The notes beneath the pieces were generated by a model. It was not told the DNA's origin and ran no database searches. It saw only the letters and a list, made by a program, of their open reading frames with translations. Below are positions 1 through 16,302 of a DNA stretch of 64,000 nucleotides, piece by piece. Source of the stretch: Streptomyces albofaciens JCM 4342 (lineage in GTDB: Bacteria > Actinomycetota > Actinomycetes > Streptomycetales > Streptomycetaceae). The DNA is taken from positions 310,001-374,000 of the forward strand of contig NZ_PDCM01000002.1 of the NCBI RefSeq assembly GCF_008634025.1, read 5' to 3'. Each line of letters opens with the position of its first letter. The stretch's first letter is position 1. Position numbers and translations under genes: made by a program.

Positions 1-8883
<8,883 letters not shown>

Positions 8884-8888
8884 GGGGA

Positions 8889-9719
8889 TCAACTCCAGTA
8901 CTGCAGGGGCTCGCCGGGGCCCTTGCAGGCGATGAACGCGGCCATGCCGACCCGGTGCCCGCCGCGGGCCGGGGTGACGGCGTGCAGCATCCGGGAGCTG
9001 AAGACGACGAGGTCGCCCGCCTGCGGATGGATCACATGGACGGGAGGTTCCACGGTGGCCGGGTCCAGTCCCTCGACCTCCAGGATGGTGCGGGCCTCCG
9101 CGCTCGTGGGATCCCGTCGCCACAGCTGGAGGTCGCCGCCCTCCTCGGGCACCTGGAGGTAGACGTTGGCGACCAGCTGCTCGGTCACCCCGGCGATCTC
9201 CGGGGCGTCCGTCTCCTGCTCGATGCGGTCGTTGTGCGGGTGGAACACCGAGGTCGTCGGCTGGAACACCCGCAGAGCGCCGACGAAGCACGGCCGGCCG
9301 CGCAGGCGCAGCAGGTTGGCGCCGGACGGCCAGCACTCCTGAAGGAGCAGCCGTACGTGGTCCACCGGGGACAGGTAGGGCGCGAACAGGGCGCGCACCG
9401 CGCTGATGGAGGGCAGCGCGGCGTCGTGGTAGCGGGCGGTCAGTTCCGGGTCCCACGCCGTGTCGATGTGCGGCATGAACACCCGCCCCACCGTGCTCGT
9501 ATATTTCTTGTGATAATTTCCCAGCGCCTTGTGCCGGATGGCTTTCCCGGCCACTTCACCGGCGATCCGGCGGTCGCAGAAGCCGGGGACGTGAATGGCG
9601 GCGATCTCGCGGCGGGCCAGCCGCAGCAGGGATTCCCGGGTCAGCTCGCGGGCGAAGTCGTCGTCCTCGGAGACGGCGCCCGCGCCGCGTACGCCCGGGT
9701 CTGAGGCAGTCGAAGTCAC
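8889..9719 (-). CDS. 2-oxoglutarate/Fe(II)-dependent oxygenase, WelO5/SadA/BesD-like, probable tailoring hydroxylase
   Basis: 276 aa from a GTG preceded by GGAG nine bases upstream. The double-stranded beta-helix core shows an FHPHNDR segment (His-x-Asp metal ligands), a distal His in MLHAVTP and an Arg in GGHRVG for 2-oxoglutarate. The C-terminus ends in QYWS, as I recall for WelO5. Asp is kept where halogenases of this group carry Gly or Ala, so hydroxylation is more likely than chlorination. The stop lies five bases before the NRPS GTG, so the pair is co-translated and the enzyme probably oxidises a monomer or carrier-bound residue of that NRPS. The substrate cannot be read from the sequence. 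Confidence 0.82.
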   Translation of the reverse strand: MTSTASDPGVRGAGAVSEDDDFARELTRESLLRLARREIAAIHVPGFCDRRIAGEVAGKAIRHKALGNYHKKYTSTVGRVFMPHIDTAWDPELTARYHDAALPSISAVRALFAPYLSPVDHVRLLLQECWPSGANLLRLRGRPCFVGALRVFQPTTSVFHPHNDRIEQETDAPEIAGVTEQLVANVYLQVPEEGGDLQLWRRDPTSAEARTILEVEGLDPATVEPPVHVIHPQAGDLVVFSSRMLHAVTPARGGHRVGMAAFIACKGPGEPLQYWS

Positions 9720-10093
9720 GTCGTCACACTCCACTCGACGGTGCACGGCAAGGAGAATTCCGGGCGGCCGCCGGCACCTCACCGCGCGACCGCCTCCGGA
9801 CCCGGGGACGGGAAAGCCGAGGTGTTGCCGGAGGATATGAGCAAAACCCCGCCCCTTTCCGCTCCCGGTCGTGTGCGCACCGCTTCCGGAAACCGCGGGC
9901 ACGTCCGGGACCAGACTCCCGCACCGGACCGCCCGCCACACCACACTCGCGCCCGGCCCGTCCCATTGAGGGAACGCGGGAGCCGGCCATGGACGGATGC
10001 CGCTGGAAAGACCTTCCGACTGGAAAGACCTTCCGACAAACTGCGGAAATGAAGGAAGCCCCGGAAAGGCGCCCTCGGCCCGCTCCCGGCGTC
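9720..10093. other. Leader region of the oxygenase-NRPS operon
   Basis: 374 bases without a convincing gene, between the receptor-like gene and the oxygenase, both on the minus strand. It must hold the NRPS operon promoter and contains a tandem 17-bp repeat at 10003-10036. I could not pick confident -35/-10 boxes. Confidence 0.6.
10003..10036. repeat. Perfect tandem 17-bp repeat, possible operator
   Basis: Two exact head-to-tail copies of ctggaaagaccttccga. Each contains GGAA-N5-TTCC, an inverted repeat with 4-bp arms, so the array offers two half-site pairs at a 17-bp period. It sits about 285 bases upstream of the oxygenase start and just downstream of the receptor-like gene. Confidence 0.75.
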
Positions 10094-11722
10094 TCAGCCG
10101 GTGCCGCTGGGCACCACGCAGTCGGCGGGCTGCGGCTTCTTCTCCGGCCAGCCCAGTCCGACGAACGCCACGCGCCGGGTGGCCGGGTCCAGCTGCACCA
10201 CGGCCACCGGCTTGTCGTAGGCGTTGCCCGCGTTGGTCAGGCAGATCCAGCCGCTGGTGCCCACCACCCGGTAGCGGGCCTCCAGCCGCGGCCACTGGGC
10301 GGCGACGCGGGTGCGGGCCGGCACCGTGCCGGCGGTCTGGGAATTGGCCAGGAAGACGGCGTCGGCGATGGTGCGTACGCCGTCGTGGACCAGCATCGTC
10401 CGGGAATCCTCCAGGTCCACCTCCCCGATGTCGCCCGCCGCCTGCCGGTCGATCAGACCGCGGAGTTCCCGCAGCTCCTTCTGCGGTTCCGTCAGATACC
10501 TCGGCCGGTCACCGGCCGCCGGCGCGCGGCCCGTGGCCGCCCGCCGTTCCTTCTCCCACTGGCGCAGGGACACGTTCCAGGCATTCGGGTGGCCGGGGGC
10601 CGCGTACTGGACGGTGACCGTGGCCCCGCCCCCGTCGCCGCCCCGCAGTTTCTCCCAGTCGGCCACGCTCATGTACCGGTCCAGCGTCGCTGCGCCCGAC
10701 CCGCTGACGACGGTGTATTTCTTTCCGTGGCACGGCACCTGGGCCAGTTTCAGGGCGAACAGCCGCAGATGGACCGGGCGTCCCGCGAAATAGACCACTT
10801 TCGCGTCGGATTCACAGATGTTCTGCCCGATCGTCGTGAAGTCGTTTCCGGTGTCGCCCGGGTCGTTGATGCCGGGCGAGGTGAACGGCTGGTCCTGCGG
10901 GCCGGGCGGGCCGGGTTCCGGCCGGCTGAACGCCTTGGCGAGCGATTCGTCGTAGATGTCGTTCGGGCGCAGGTCCTTGACCAGCACGGTCTCCGCGTCC
11001 CGGAGCCCACCGTGGAAATTGGCGAGCGCGGCCGCCTGCTTCCGGTTGGTGGGAATGATCCGGGCCAGTCCCGGATACTTCAGATCGCCGTCGCTGTTGT
11101 CGGCGTTGGCGATCTCGTCGGCGCTGACCCGGCTGGCGAGCACCGGGATGTGGAGCTTGTTGGTCAGCCGGTCGATGGCCAGCTTGGTGTTGTCGAGGCT
11201 GAGATTGAAACCGGTGACGGCCCGCAGATTGTCGCGCGGGGAGTCCGCCATCGCCGCGAGCCGGTCCACCACTTTCCCCTGCTGGGCGTAATCGGCGCCG
11301 GGGTTGGCCAGCACCAGGCGCAGCAGCGGTTTGTTCTCCGTCCGGTTGGCCCGCCACTGCGCCAGGTAGGCGCCCTGGAGTTCGCTGCGGAGCTGTTTGC
11401 GTTCGGCGGCGGCCTTCGGTTGCAGGGGCAGCATCATCGCGATGGTGACCAGGTCCTTCTCCTGCTCGGAGACACGCCTGTTCTCCTCGCCGATCGCATG
11501 GGCCACCTCCCGGATCTCCGCCGTCCCGAAGTCGTAGCCGGAGGCGCTGACGCCGATGCATTCACCGGCGCTCCGCTCGACCCCTTCCGCGCAGTATTCG
11601 GGCGCGCCGATCCGTCCCGGGACGAAAATCGCGAGGGATACGACGACGGCCAGTACGACGAGCACCGTGCAGACCTTGCGGATCAAGGTGGCCCAGAACA
11701 TGTTGTACAGCCAGTTCAGCAC
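10094..11722 (-). CDS. Membrane-anchored periplasmic-binding-protein-like receptor
   Basis: 542 aa. One N-terminal membrane segment (about residues 12-35, no lipobox) precedes a large extracytoplasmic part with Cys pairs (YCAEG, GECIG). Its middle resembles the type-1 periplasmic binding fold of branched-chain amino-acid receptors: a GAYLAQ helix, an LVLANPGADY strand and a HIPVLAS strand. No permease or ABC ATPase gene lies nearby. Its partner, 21 bases upstream, is a soluble P-loop NTPase, so I infer a sensor role, not transport. The ligand is unknown. Confidence 0.7.
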   Translation of the reverse strand: MLNWLYNMFWATLIRKVCTVLVVLAVVVSLAIFVPGRIGAPEYCAEGVERSAGECIGVSASGYDFGTAEIREVAHAIGEENRRVSEQEKDLVTIAMMLPLQPKAAAERKQLRSELQGAYLAQWRANRTENKPLLRLVLANPGADYAQQGKVVDRLAAMADSPRDNLRAVTGFNLSLDNTKLAIDRLTNKLHIPVLASRVSADEIANADNSDGDLKYPGLARIIPTNRKQAAALANFHGGLRDAETVLVKDLRPNDIYDESLAKAFSRPEPGPPGPQDQPFTSPGINDPGDTGNDFTTIGQNICESDAKVVYFAGRPVHLRLFALKLAQVPCHGKKYTVVSGSGAATLDRYMSVADWEKLRGGDGGGATVTVQYAAPGHPNAWNVSLRQWEKERRAATGRAPAAGDRPRYLTEPQKELRELRGLIDRQAAGDIGEVDLEDSRTMLVHDGVRTIADAVFLANSQTAGTVPARTRVAAQWPRLEARYRVVGTSGWICLTNAGNAYDKPVAVVQLDPATRRVAFVGLGWPEKKPQPADCVVPSGTG

Positions 11723-11743
11723 CGCCGCACCCTCCCCTGTCCC

Positions 11744-13882
11744 CTACCCGATGTGTCTCGTGCACGTACACGGTCTGAGCGGCTGCTTGGTGGCGAGCCG
11801 GTCGGCGAAGTCGCGGGCCGTGCGCGTCAGTGTCCCCGCACCCGCCGCGGGCTCCTCCCCGAGCCGCTCCAGCAGCTTGGGCAGGGTGTCGGCCACCGCG
11901 TCGTCGAGGGATCGCGTACGGTCCTCGCAGAGCCGTACGGCGTGCAGCAGCCGGTCGATGCGCTTGCGCCGCACGTCACCGGCGATCTCGACGTCGCCCA
12001 GAGCGCGGGCCTGCCGGTCGTCGGGGCCGCCGAGCAGCGGTGCCTCCGCGATGGCCAGCAGTTCGACGCACCACTCCCGCGCGCTGCGGGTGAGGAAGGT
12101 GCGGTCGAGGTAGTCCGTGACCGTGTCGGCGTCGCCGGCGGCCAGGTGGTGATGCATGCCGTGGGCGGCGGCGGAGCCGAAATACTCGTCGGCGGTCTCG
12201 TCGTCCAGGGCGCGGTAGTGGTCCCGCAGCAGCAGGTGATCGCCGCGCCAGTCCGCACCGTCCGGCCGCATGCGGTGGAGGCGCCGCATGAGCAGACGGC
12301 GCAGGCCGAGGTCGCCGATGAAGTGGCGGGGACAGTGCGGCCAGCCGCTGTCGCCGAGCAGTTCGGCGATCCGGTACGCCGACAGGCGCTCGTCCCGGCC
12401 CGCCTGCACCTCGCGCATCAGGACCTGCGCGCATTCGGCGTCGTGTGCCACCGACAGATGGCTGAGCAGGTCGAGCCAGTGTCCGCGCTGTTCGGGGGAG
12501 AGTTCCTCCGGCGGCTGCTGGACGATCAGCTCGTCCAGCAGGAGGTCCGCCACCGGGCGGCCCTCGGCCTCCTCGCCCGCGCGCACCCGGGCGTTCAGCA
12601 GGGCCCAGTCGGTGCCGTCGTCGGGTTCCCGCAACGACAGGGACGCGGTGGCCTCACCCAGCCGGGACACGAACAGCGGGCGTCCGCCGCTCAGCCGGTG
12701 GATGCCGGTGTCGATACGGAACTGCCCGGCGTCGGCGCCCCGCGCCGGCTGCATCCGCAACCGGGCGATCTCCCGCGACTGCTGGTCCCGGGTCAGCATG
12801 GGCATCCGCACCAGGAGGACGCCCCGCGACAGCGGGGTGAGGCCGGGTATGCCGCCGGCCGGGCGGCTCCACCGGGGCAGCCCGCCGTCGGTGGGCCGCC
12901 AGCTCACCGGCGCGTCATCACCCGTGTCACCGGCGTCCCCGACGTGGTGCAGGAACCGTCCGCCGTCCGCGCGCCGGGCGGTCGCCATGACGACCAGCCG
13001 GTCGTACAACCCCAGCTCGCGGTCTTCCAGTACGGGCTTCAGCAGCCGCCTGCCCAGGGCGTTGTCCGCACGGTCCAGGAGCAGGGCCGGGCGGCCCGCG
13101 CGGGAGAGGCGGCCGAAGAGCGACACGTACGCGGCCTCGATGTCCTCCCGCAGCGCGCGGAACAGGAAGCCCTCCGCGGCCTCCCGCGCCTCGCCGCCCT
13201 GCTGGAAGTGCGAGGCCAGGGAGTGCAGGCCCAGCTTGGGGTGGCCGCCCGCGCCGGTGTACTCGCCGTAGCACGCCGCCAGCAGGGCCTTGCCCTCCTG
13301 GGAGGTGCGGGCGAGCAGTTCGTCGATCACGGCGTTGATGAACGGCACGGCCCCGGGGTGGGCCACCAGCCCGGCCACGACCCCCGCGTAGGCCCGGCCC
13401 GCCCGGTTGAGCACGCCACGCCAGAAGGAGCCGCGCGGCAGCAGTCCGTCGTGCCGCTGCACCTCGCTGACCAGGGTGGCCGTGTCGGCGAGCGGATCGC
13501 TGGCCGCGACCGCCGCCAGCCCCGCGTACAGGCGCGGTGTGGCGACCGGCCCGCCGTCGCCCTGCCACGCGCCGAACTGCCGGGCCACCTCGCGCAGCAC
13601 CTCGGTCGTCACCGAGCGGGTCCGCGCCTGCTGCTCCGCCTGCTCCCGGTACACCGTGAGGCCGCAGTCCACGTGCGCCGTCGGGATGTGGCGGCCGAAC
13701 TCGCCGCGTACGCACCGCAGCAGCCGCCCCTTGCCCATGCCGGGCCCGCCGACGAGCAGGACCACGGGCAGGTCCGGGCCGTAGAGCGGCTTGCGGTTGC
13801 GTCCGGCGCGGGTCTTGCCCAGCAGCCGGGCCAGCAAGCCGTCGTCATCGAGCAGCTTGTCGAATCCGAGATCGTCAGGCAC
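11744..13882 (-). CDS. Stand-alone (STAND/AAA-like) P-loop NTPase paired with the receptor-like gene
   Basis: 712 aa, soluble. Walker A is GGPGMGKGRLL at residues 45-55; a Walker-B-like LLLDRAD lies near 265-272. The remainder is helical with no recognisable effector domain, and the C-terminus holds a CTCT cysteine pair. It ends 21 bases before the membrane receptor-like gene, so the two form an operon. Not an ABC ATPase, since I see no LSGGQ signature. The architecture suggests an intracellular switch coupled to an external receptor. Function is not known to me. Confidence 0.72.
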   Translation of the reverse strand: MPDDLGFDKLLDDDGLLARLLGKTRAGRNRKPLYGPDLPVVLLVGGPGMGKGRLLRCVRGEFGRHIPTAHVDCGLTVYREQAEQQARTRSVTTEVLREVARQFGAWQGDGGPVATPRLYAGLAAVAASDPLADTATLVSEVQRHDGLLPRGSFWRGVLNRAGRAYAGVVAGLVAHPGAVPFINAVIDELLARTSQEGKALLAACYGEYTGAGGHPKLGLHSLASHFQQGGEAREAAEGFLFRALREDIEAAYVSLFGRLSRAGRPALLLDRADNALGRRLLKPVLEDRELGLYDRLVVMATARRADGGRFLHHVGDAGDTGDDAPVSWRPTDGGLPRWSRPAGGIPGLTPLSRGVLLVRMPMLTRDQQSREIARLRMQPARGADAGQFRIDTGIHRLSGGRPLFVSRLGEATASLSLREPDDGTDWALLNARVRAGEEAEGRPVADLLLDELIVQQPPEELSPEQRGHWLDLLSHLSVAHDAECAQVLMREVQAGRDERLSAYRIAELLGDSGWPHCPRHFIGDLGLRRLLMRRLHRMRPDGADWRGDHLLLRDHYRALDDETADEYFGSAAAHGMHHHLAAGDADTVTDYLDRTFLTRSAREWCVELLAIAEAPLLGGPDDRQARALGDVEIAGDVRRKRIDRLLHAVRLCEDRTRSLDDAVADTLPKLLERLGEEPAAGAGTLTRTARDFADRLATKQPLRPCTCTRHIG

Positions 13883-13943
13883 GGGCCCCCCGAGGCGTTC
13901 TGTCCGTACCGCTGTGATGACACGTCAGATTAGTGCAGCACTC

Positions 13944-13972
13944 CGGCCTTTAGGGAGAGATACTCCCGGCCG
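13944..13972. terminator. Bipartite hairpin between the HTH gene and the NTPase gene
   Basis: Arms CGGCC (13944-13948) with GGCCG (13968-13972) and GGGAG (13953-13957) with CTCCC (13963-13967) form a stem with a 4-base bulge. There is no T-run. It lies after the HTH gene stop and before the NTPase start, so it may terminate or attenuate transcription. Confidence 0.5.
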
Positions 13973-13999
13973 AACCGAGGGCCATGGCTCGGTTCCCGG

Positions 14000-14482
14000 T
14001 TATTCCTCCCCGGTTTCCCCCTCGGCGCGGATCCGGCCGGCCAGCCGCTCGTAGCGCTGCCGGGCCGCCTGCGGAGTGCCCAGCCCCAGCCCGAAGGCCA
14101 CTTCGGGCCAGGTCATGCCGCGTCCCCGCGCCATCCGCAGCAGTCCGGCCTCCAGCTCGTCCAGTTCCCCGCGCACCAGCGGCAGCAGGCTCAGCGCCGC
14201 GGTGACGTCCGCCCGGTCCACCTCCGGTTCGCCCTCGTCCCGCCGCGCCGCGCCGCTCATCAGGAACGCCACCAGCCGGACGGCTTCGTGCGGCGCGAGG
14301 ACCGTCGGATGCACCTGCCGCGCACGCTGTGCGTCGGTCGCCGCGTGCCGCTCCGCGATCCGGAACAGCGACGCGTGCACCCGCTGGGCACGCGCCTGCT
14401 GCGCGTCCGGCAGCGAGAAGGGGTCCGTGCCCGGGGCGTTGCCCGGGCCGGCGGCTTCAGGGGTTTCGGGTGTCGAGGACAT
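14000..14482 (-). CDS. Small HTH DNA-binding protein
   Basis: 160 aa from an ATG with no Shine-Dalgarno sequence. The N-terminus is disordered and Pro/Ala-rich. The C-terminal third contains a helix-turn-helix-like stretch (MTWPEVAFGLGLGTPQAARQ) of a kind I recall from Streptomyces 'DNA-binding proteins' that scan for repeats. It is on the same strand as, and 117 bases upstream of, the NTPase-receptor pair, with a hairpin between. It is a plausible regulator of the pair. The specific family is not assigned. Confidence 0.7.
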   Translation of the reverse strand: MSSTPETPEAAGPGNAPGTDPFSLPDAQQARAQRVHASLFRIAERHAATDAQRARQVHPTVLAPHEAVRLVAFLMSGAARRDEGEPEVDRADVTAALSLLPLVRGELDELEAGLLRMARGRGMTWPEVAFGLGLGTPQAARQRYERLAGRIRAEGETGEE

Positions 14483-14911
14483 GCGATGAGCATGGAGTTC
14501 AGTACAGTCGCCTGTCAATGATTTATTGTGAACGCTTTGTTTGCTCTGGTGGGCACGGGGAGACGGCTGTGCCACCCGGGGCCCGCCGGAAGGGCTGGAG
14601 GGTTGGGGAAGACGTGGTAGGTACGGATACCGGACAATTCCGCTCTGCGGTCTTTCCGCGCTTCCGGTACGAAATCCGGCAGCGGCGGTCGCCCGGTCCG
14701 GGAAAGCTCGTGGTAGGCGTCCGTGGCCCCGGCCGAGCCGGTTCCCACGGCCCCCCGCGGGAAGGCCCGAAGCCGACGGCACGGCCGTCGACGGCGCCCT
14801 GACTCCTGGACTCCGCCTGTCGGCGCTCCTAGCGTCCGGGGCGACGGGCGGCAGCACGGTACGGCAACCGGGCTGTGCCGGACACCCCGCCCCTGGCGTC
14901 TTGGAGGATCC
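14483..14911. other. Divergent intergenic region between the HTH gene and the hemopexin gene
   Basis: 429 bases with no convincing gene. An AT-rich patch at about 14505-14545 is unusual here and probably holds promoters for both directions. A 12-bp palindrome (ACAG-TCGC-CTGT, 14504-14515) lies beside the HTH gene. Confidence 0.6.
14489..14518 (-). promoter_or_regulatory. Putative promoter giving a leaderless transcript of the HTH gene
   Basis: On the minus strand TTGACA (14518-14513) is followed after 18 bases by CATGCT (14494-14489), a weak -10. Initiation would fall at or next to the ATG at 14482, which fits the missing ribosome binding site. The palindrome at 14504-14515 lies between and over the boxes, so repression or autoregulation is possible. 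Confidence 0.45.
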
Positions 14912-16015
14912 ATGACGATCCAGGCCACCTTCAACCGTTCCCAGCTCAAGTGGGACACGTACATGTTCCTGGGTGACCAGTACCTGCTCTACAGCCTCAC
15001 CGACAACGTCGTGCGCGTCGGTCCGCGGGCCATCGACGCGGGCTGGCCGGGCCTGCGGGACACCCAGTTCGCCGGTGCCATCGACGCGGCCGTCCCCTTC
15101 TCGTGGCGCCTCAACCCCTTGGCGATGGACCTGCCGATCGAGAAGGACTACCTGTACATCTTCCGGGGCGACCAGTACGTGCGCTACGACGTGGCGAACG
15201 AGCAGATCCTCTACGGCCCCTTGGAGATCGCTCCGCTGTGGCCCGGCATGAAGGACGCCGGGTTCGAGCGGGACCTGGACGCCGCGTTCCTGGACCAGGC
15301 GGACGTCCCCTTCGGGACCGTGGACACCTACTACTTCTTCAAGGGCGACAAGTTCGTCACCTACGACAGCCTCACGGACCGGGTCAGCGGCGGCCCCTAC
15401 AGCATCGCCGCCAAGTGGCCCGGACTGAAGGAGGCCGGGCTCGACCGGGACCTCGACGCGGTGGTCTACCAGATCATTCCGCCCGCGGTGCTGGCCGGGA
15501 CGAAACGCCGGCTGTGCTACTTCGTCAAGGGCGACCAAGTGCTCCAGTTCGACCTCGACGACTGGAAGCCGCTGAGCGGCGCGCGCGGCATCTCCGACAT
15601 GTGGCCCGGCCTCAAGGGCACCCAGTTCGCCGCCGCCTCGCCCGCGCCGCCCTTCCAGCCGGTCAAGGCGCGCGCCGACCTCAGGATCACCTTCGTCAAC
15701 GCCGGCGAGTACGAGCCCGAGCCCTACGGCGCGATCACGCTGGACCTCAAGGACGGCGGTCACTTCCGCGTCTGGACCCAGAAGAACCTGGGCAACTCCA
15801 CCCCGACCCGGAACAGCGTGGCCACCTCGATGAACCTGCCCTTCACCGCGAACGACATCGCCAAAGTCGCCTGCTGGGTCGACGAGTACGACCTGACCAG
15901 CGGTGACGACTTCCTCGCCCGCGGCACCAAGGACTTCACCGGCAACGGCTCCTACACCGTGAGCAGCGACGACGGCCACGTCACCGTCGACATCGCCATC
16001 ACTCCGGCCGGCTGA
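14912..16015 (+). CDS. Hemopexin-repeat protein with C-terminal beta-rich domain
   Basis: 367 aa from an ATG with GGAGG four bases upstream. Four hemopexin-like blades occupy about residues 1-255, each with a (Y/F)-F-x-GD-(Q/K) strand and ending in WPG(L/M). Together they form a full four-bladed propeller. Residues about 260-367 form a separate beta-rich domain I do not recognise. There is no signal peptide, so it is probably cytoplasmic or released without Sec/Tat. Bacterial hemopexin proteins of this kind (e.g. photopexins) are proposed to bind ligands such as haem; that is family knowledge only. Confidence 0.85.
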   Translation: MTIQATFNRSQLKWDTYMFLGDQYLLYSLTDNVVRVGPRAIDAGWPGLRDTQFAGAIDAAVPFSWRLNPLAMDLPIEKDYLYIFRGDQYVRYDVANEQILYGPLEIAPLWPGMKDAGFERDLDAAFLDQADVPFGTVDTYYFFKGDKFVTYDSLTDRVSGGPYSIAAKWPGLKEAGLDRDLDAVVYQIIPPAVLAGTKRRLCYFVKGDQVLQFDLDDWKPLSGARGISDMWPGLKGTQFAAASPAPPFQPVKARADLRITFVNAGEYEPEPYGAITLDLKDGGHFRVWTQKNLGNSTPTRNSVATSMNLPFTANDIAKVACWVDEYDLTSGDDFLARGTKDFTGNGSYTVSSDDGHVTVDIAITPAG

Positions 16016-16091
16016 CCCCCGGCCTTCCGGCCCCGGCCGGCAGCCCCGACGGTGGCCCGGCCGTCACCGGTCCCGGCGCCGTACCGCGCCC

Positions 16092-16132
16092 GGCCGGTCC
16101 CCGCCGCGGGGTGCTCACGGCGGGGACCGGCC
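16092..16132. terminator. Hairpin terminator between convergent genes
   Basis: A perfect 15-bp stem (16092-16106 with 16118-16132) and 11-base loop lies between the ends of the hemopexin gene and the phosphatase gene. With no long T-run on either side it probably works in both directions. Confidence 0.8.
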
Positions 16133-16302
16133 TTGCGCTCTTCCGCCTCCGCTTCTGGAGGGGGGCGGGCCGGGGCGCCGTCGTCACCGGCCTTTCACCG
16201 CCGAACGACCCCGGCCCGCCTGCGCCTCGTTCGTCTTCCCCGAGGAACGAGGCGAGTCGATACTGCCCGCCCCGGATGCCCCCATGCGCACCGCGGCGAC
16301 GA

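Noticed and set aside
8889..9719. Assignment as a non-haem iron halogenase
   Set aside because: The metal site keeps Asp (HND) in place of the Gly or Ala needed for chloride binding.
9989..13933. 1314-codon plus-strand frame
   Set aside because: Antisense shadow of the receptor and NTPase genes, which have recognisable motifs on the minus strand.
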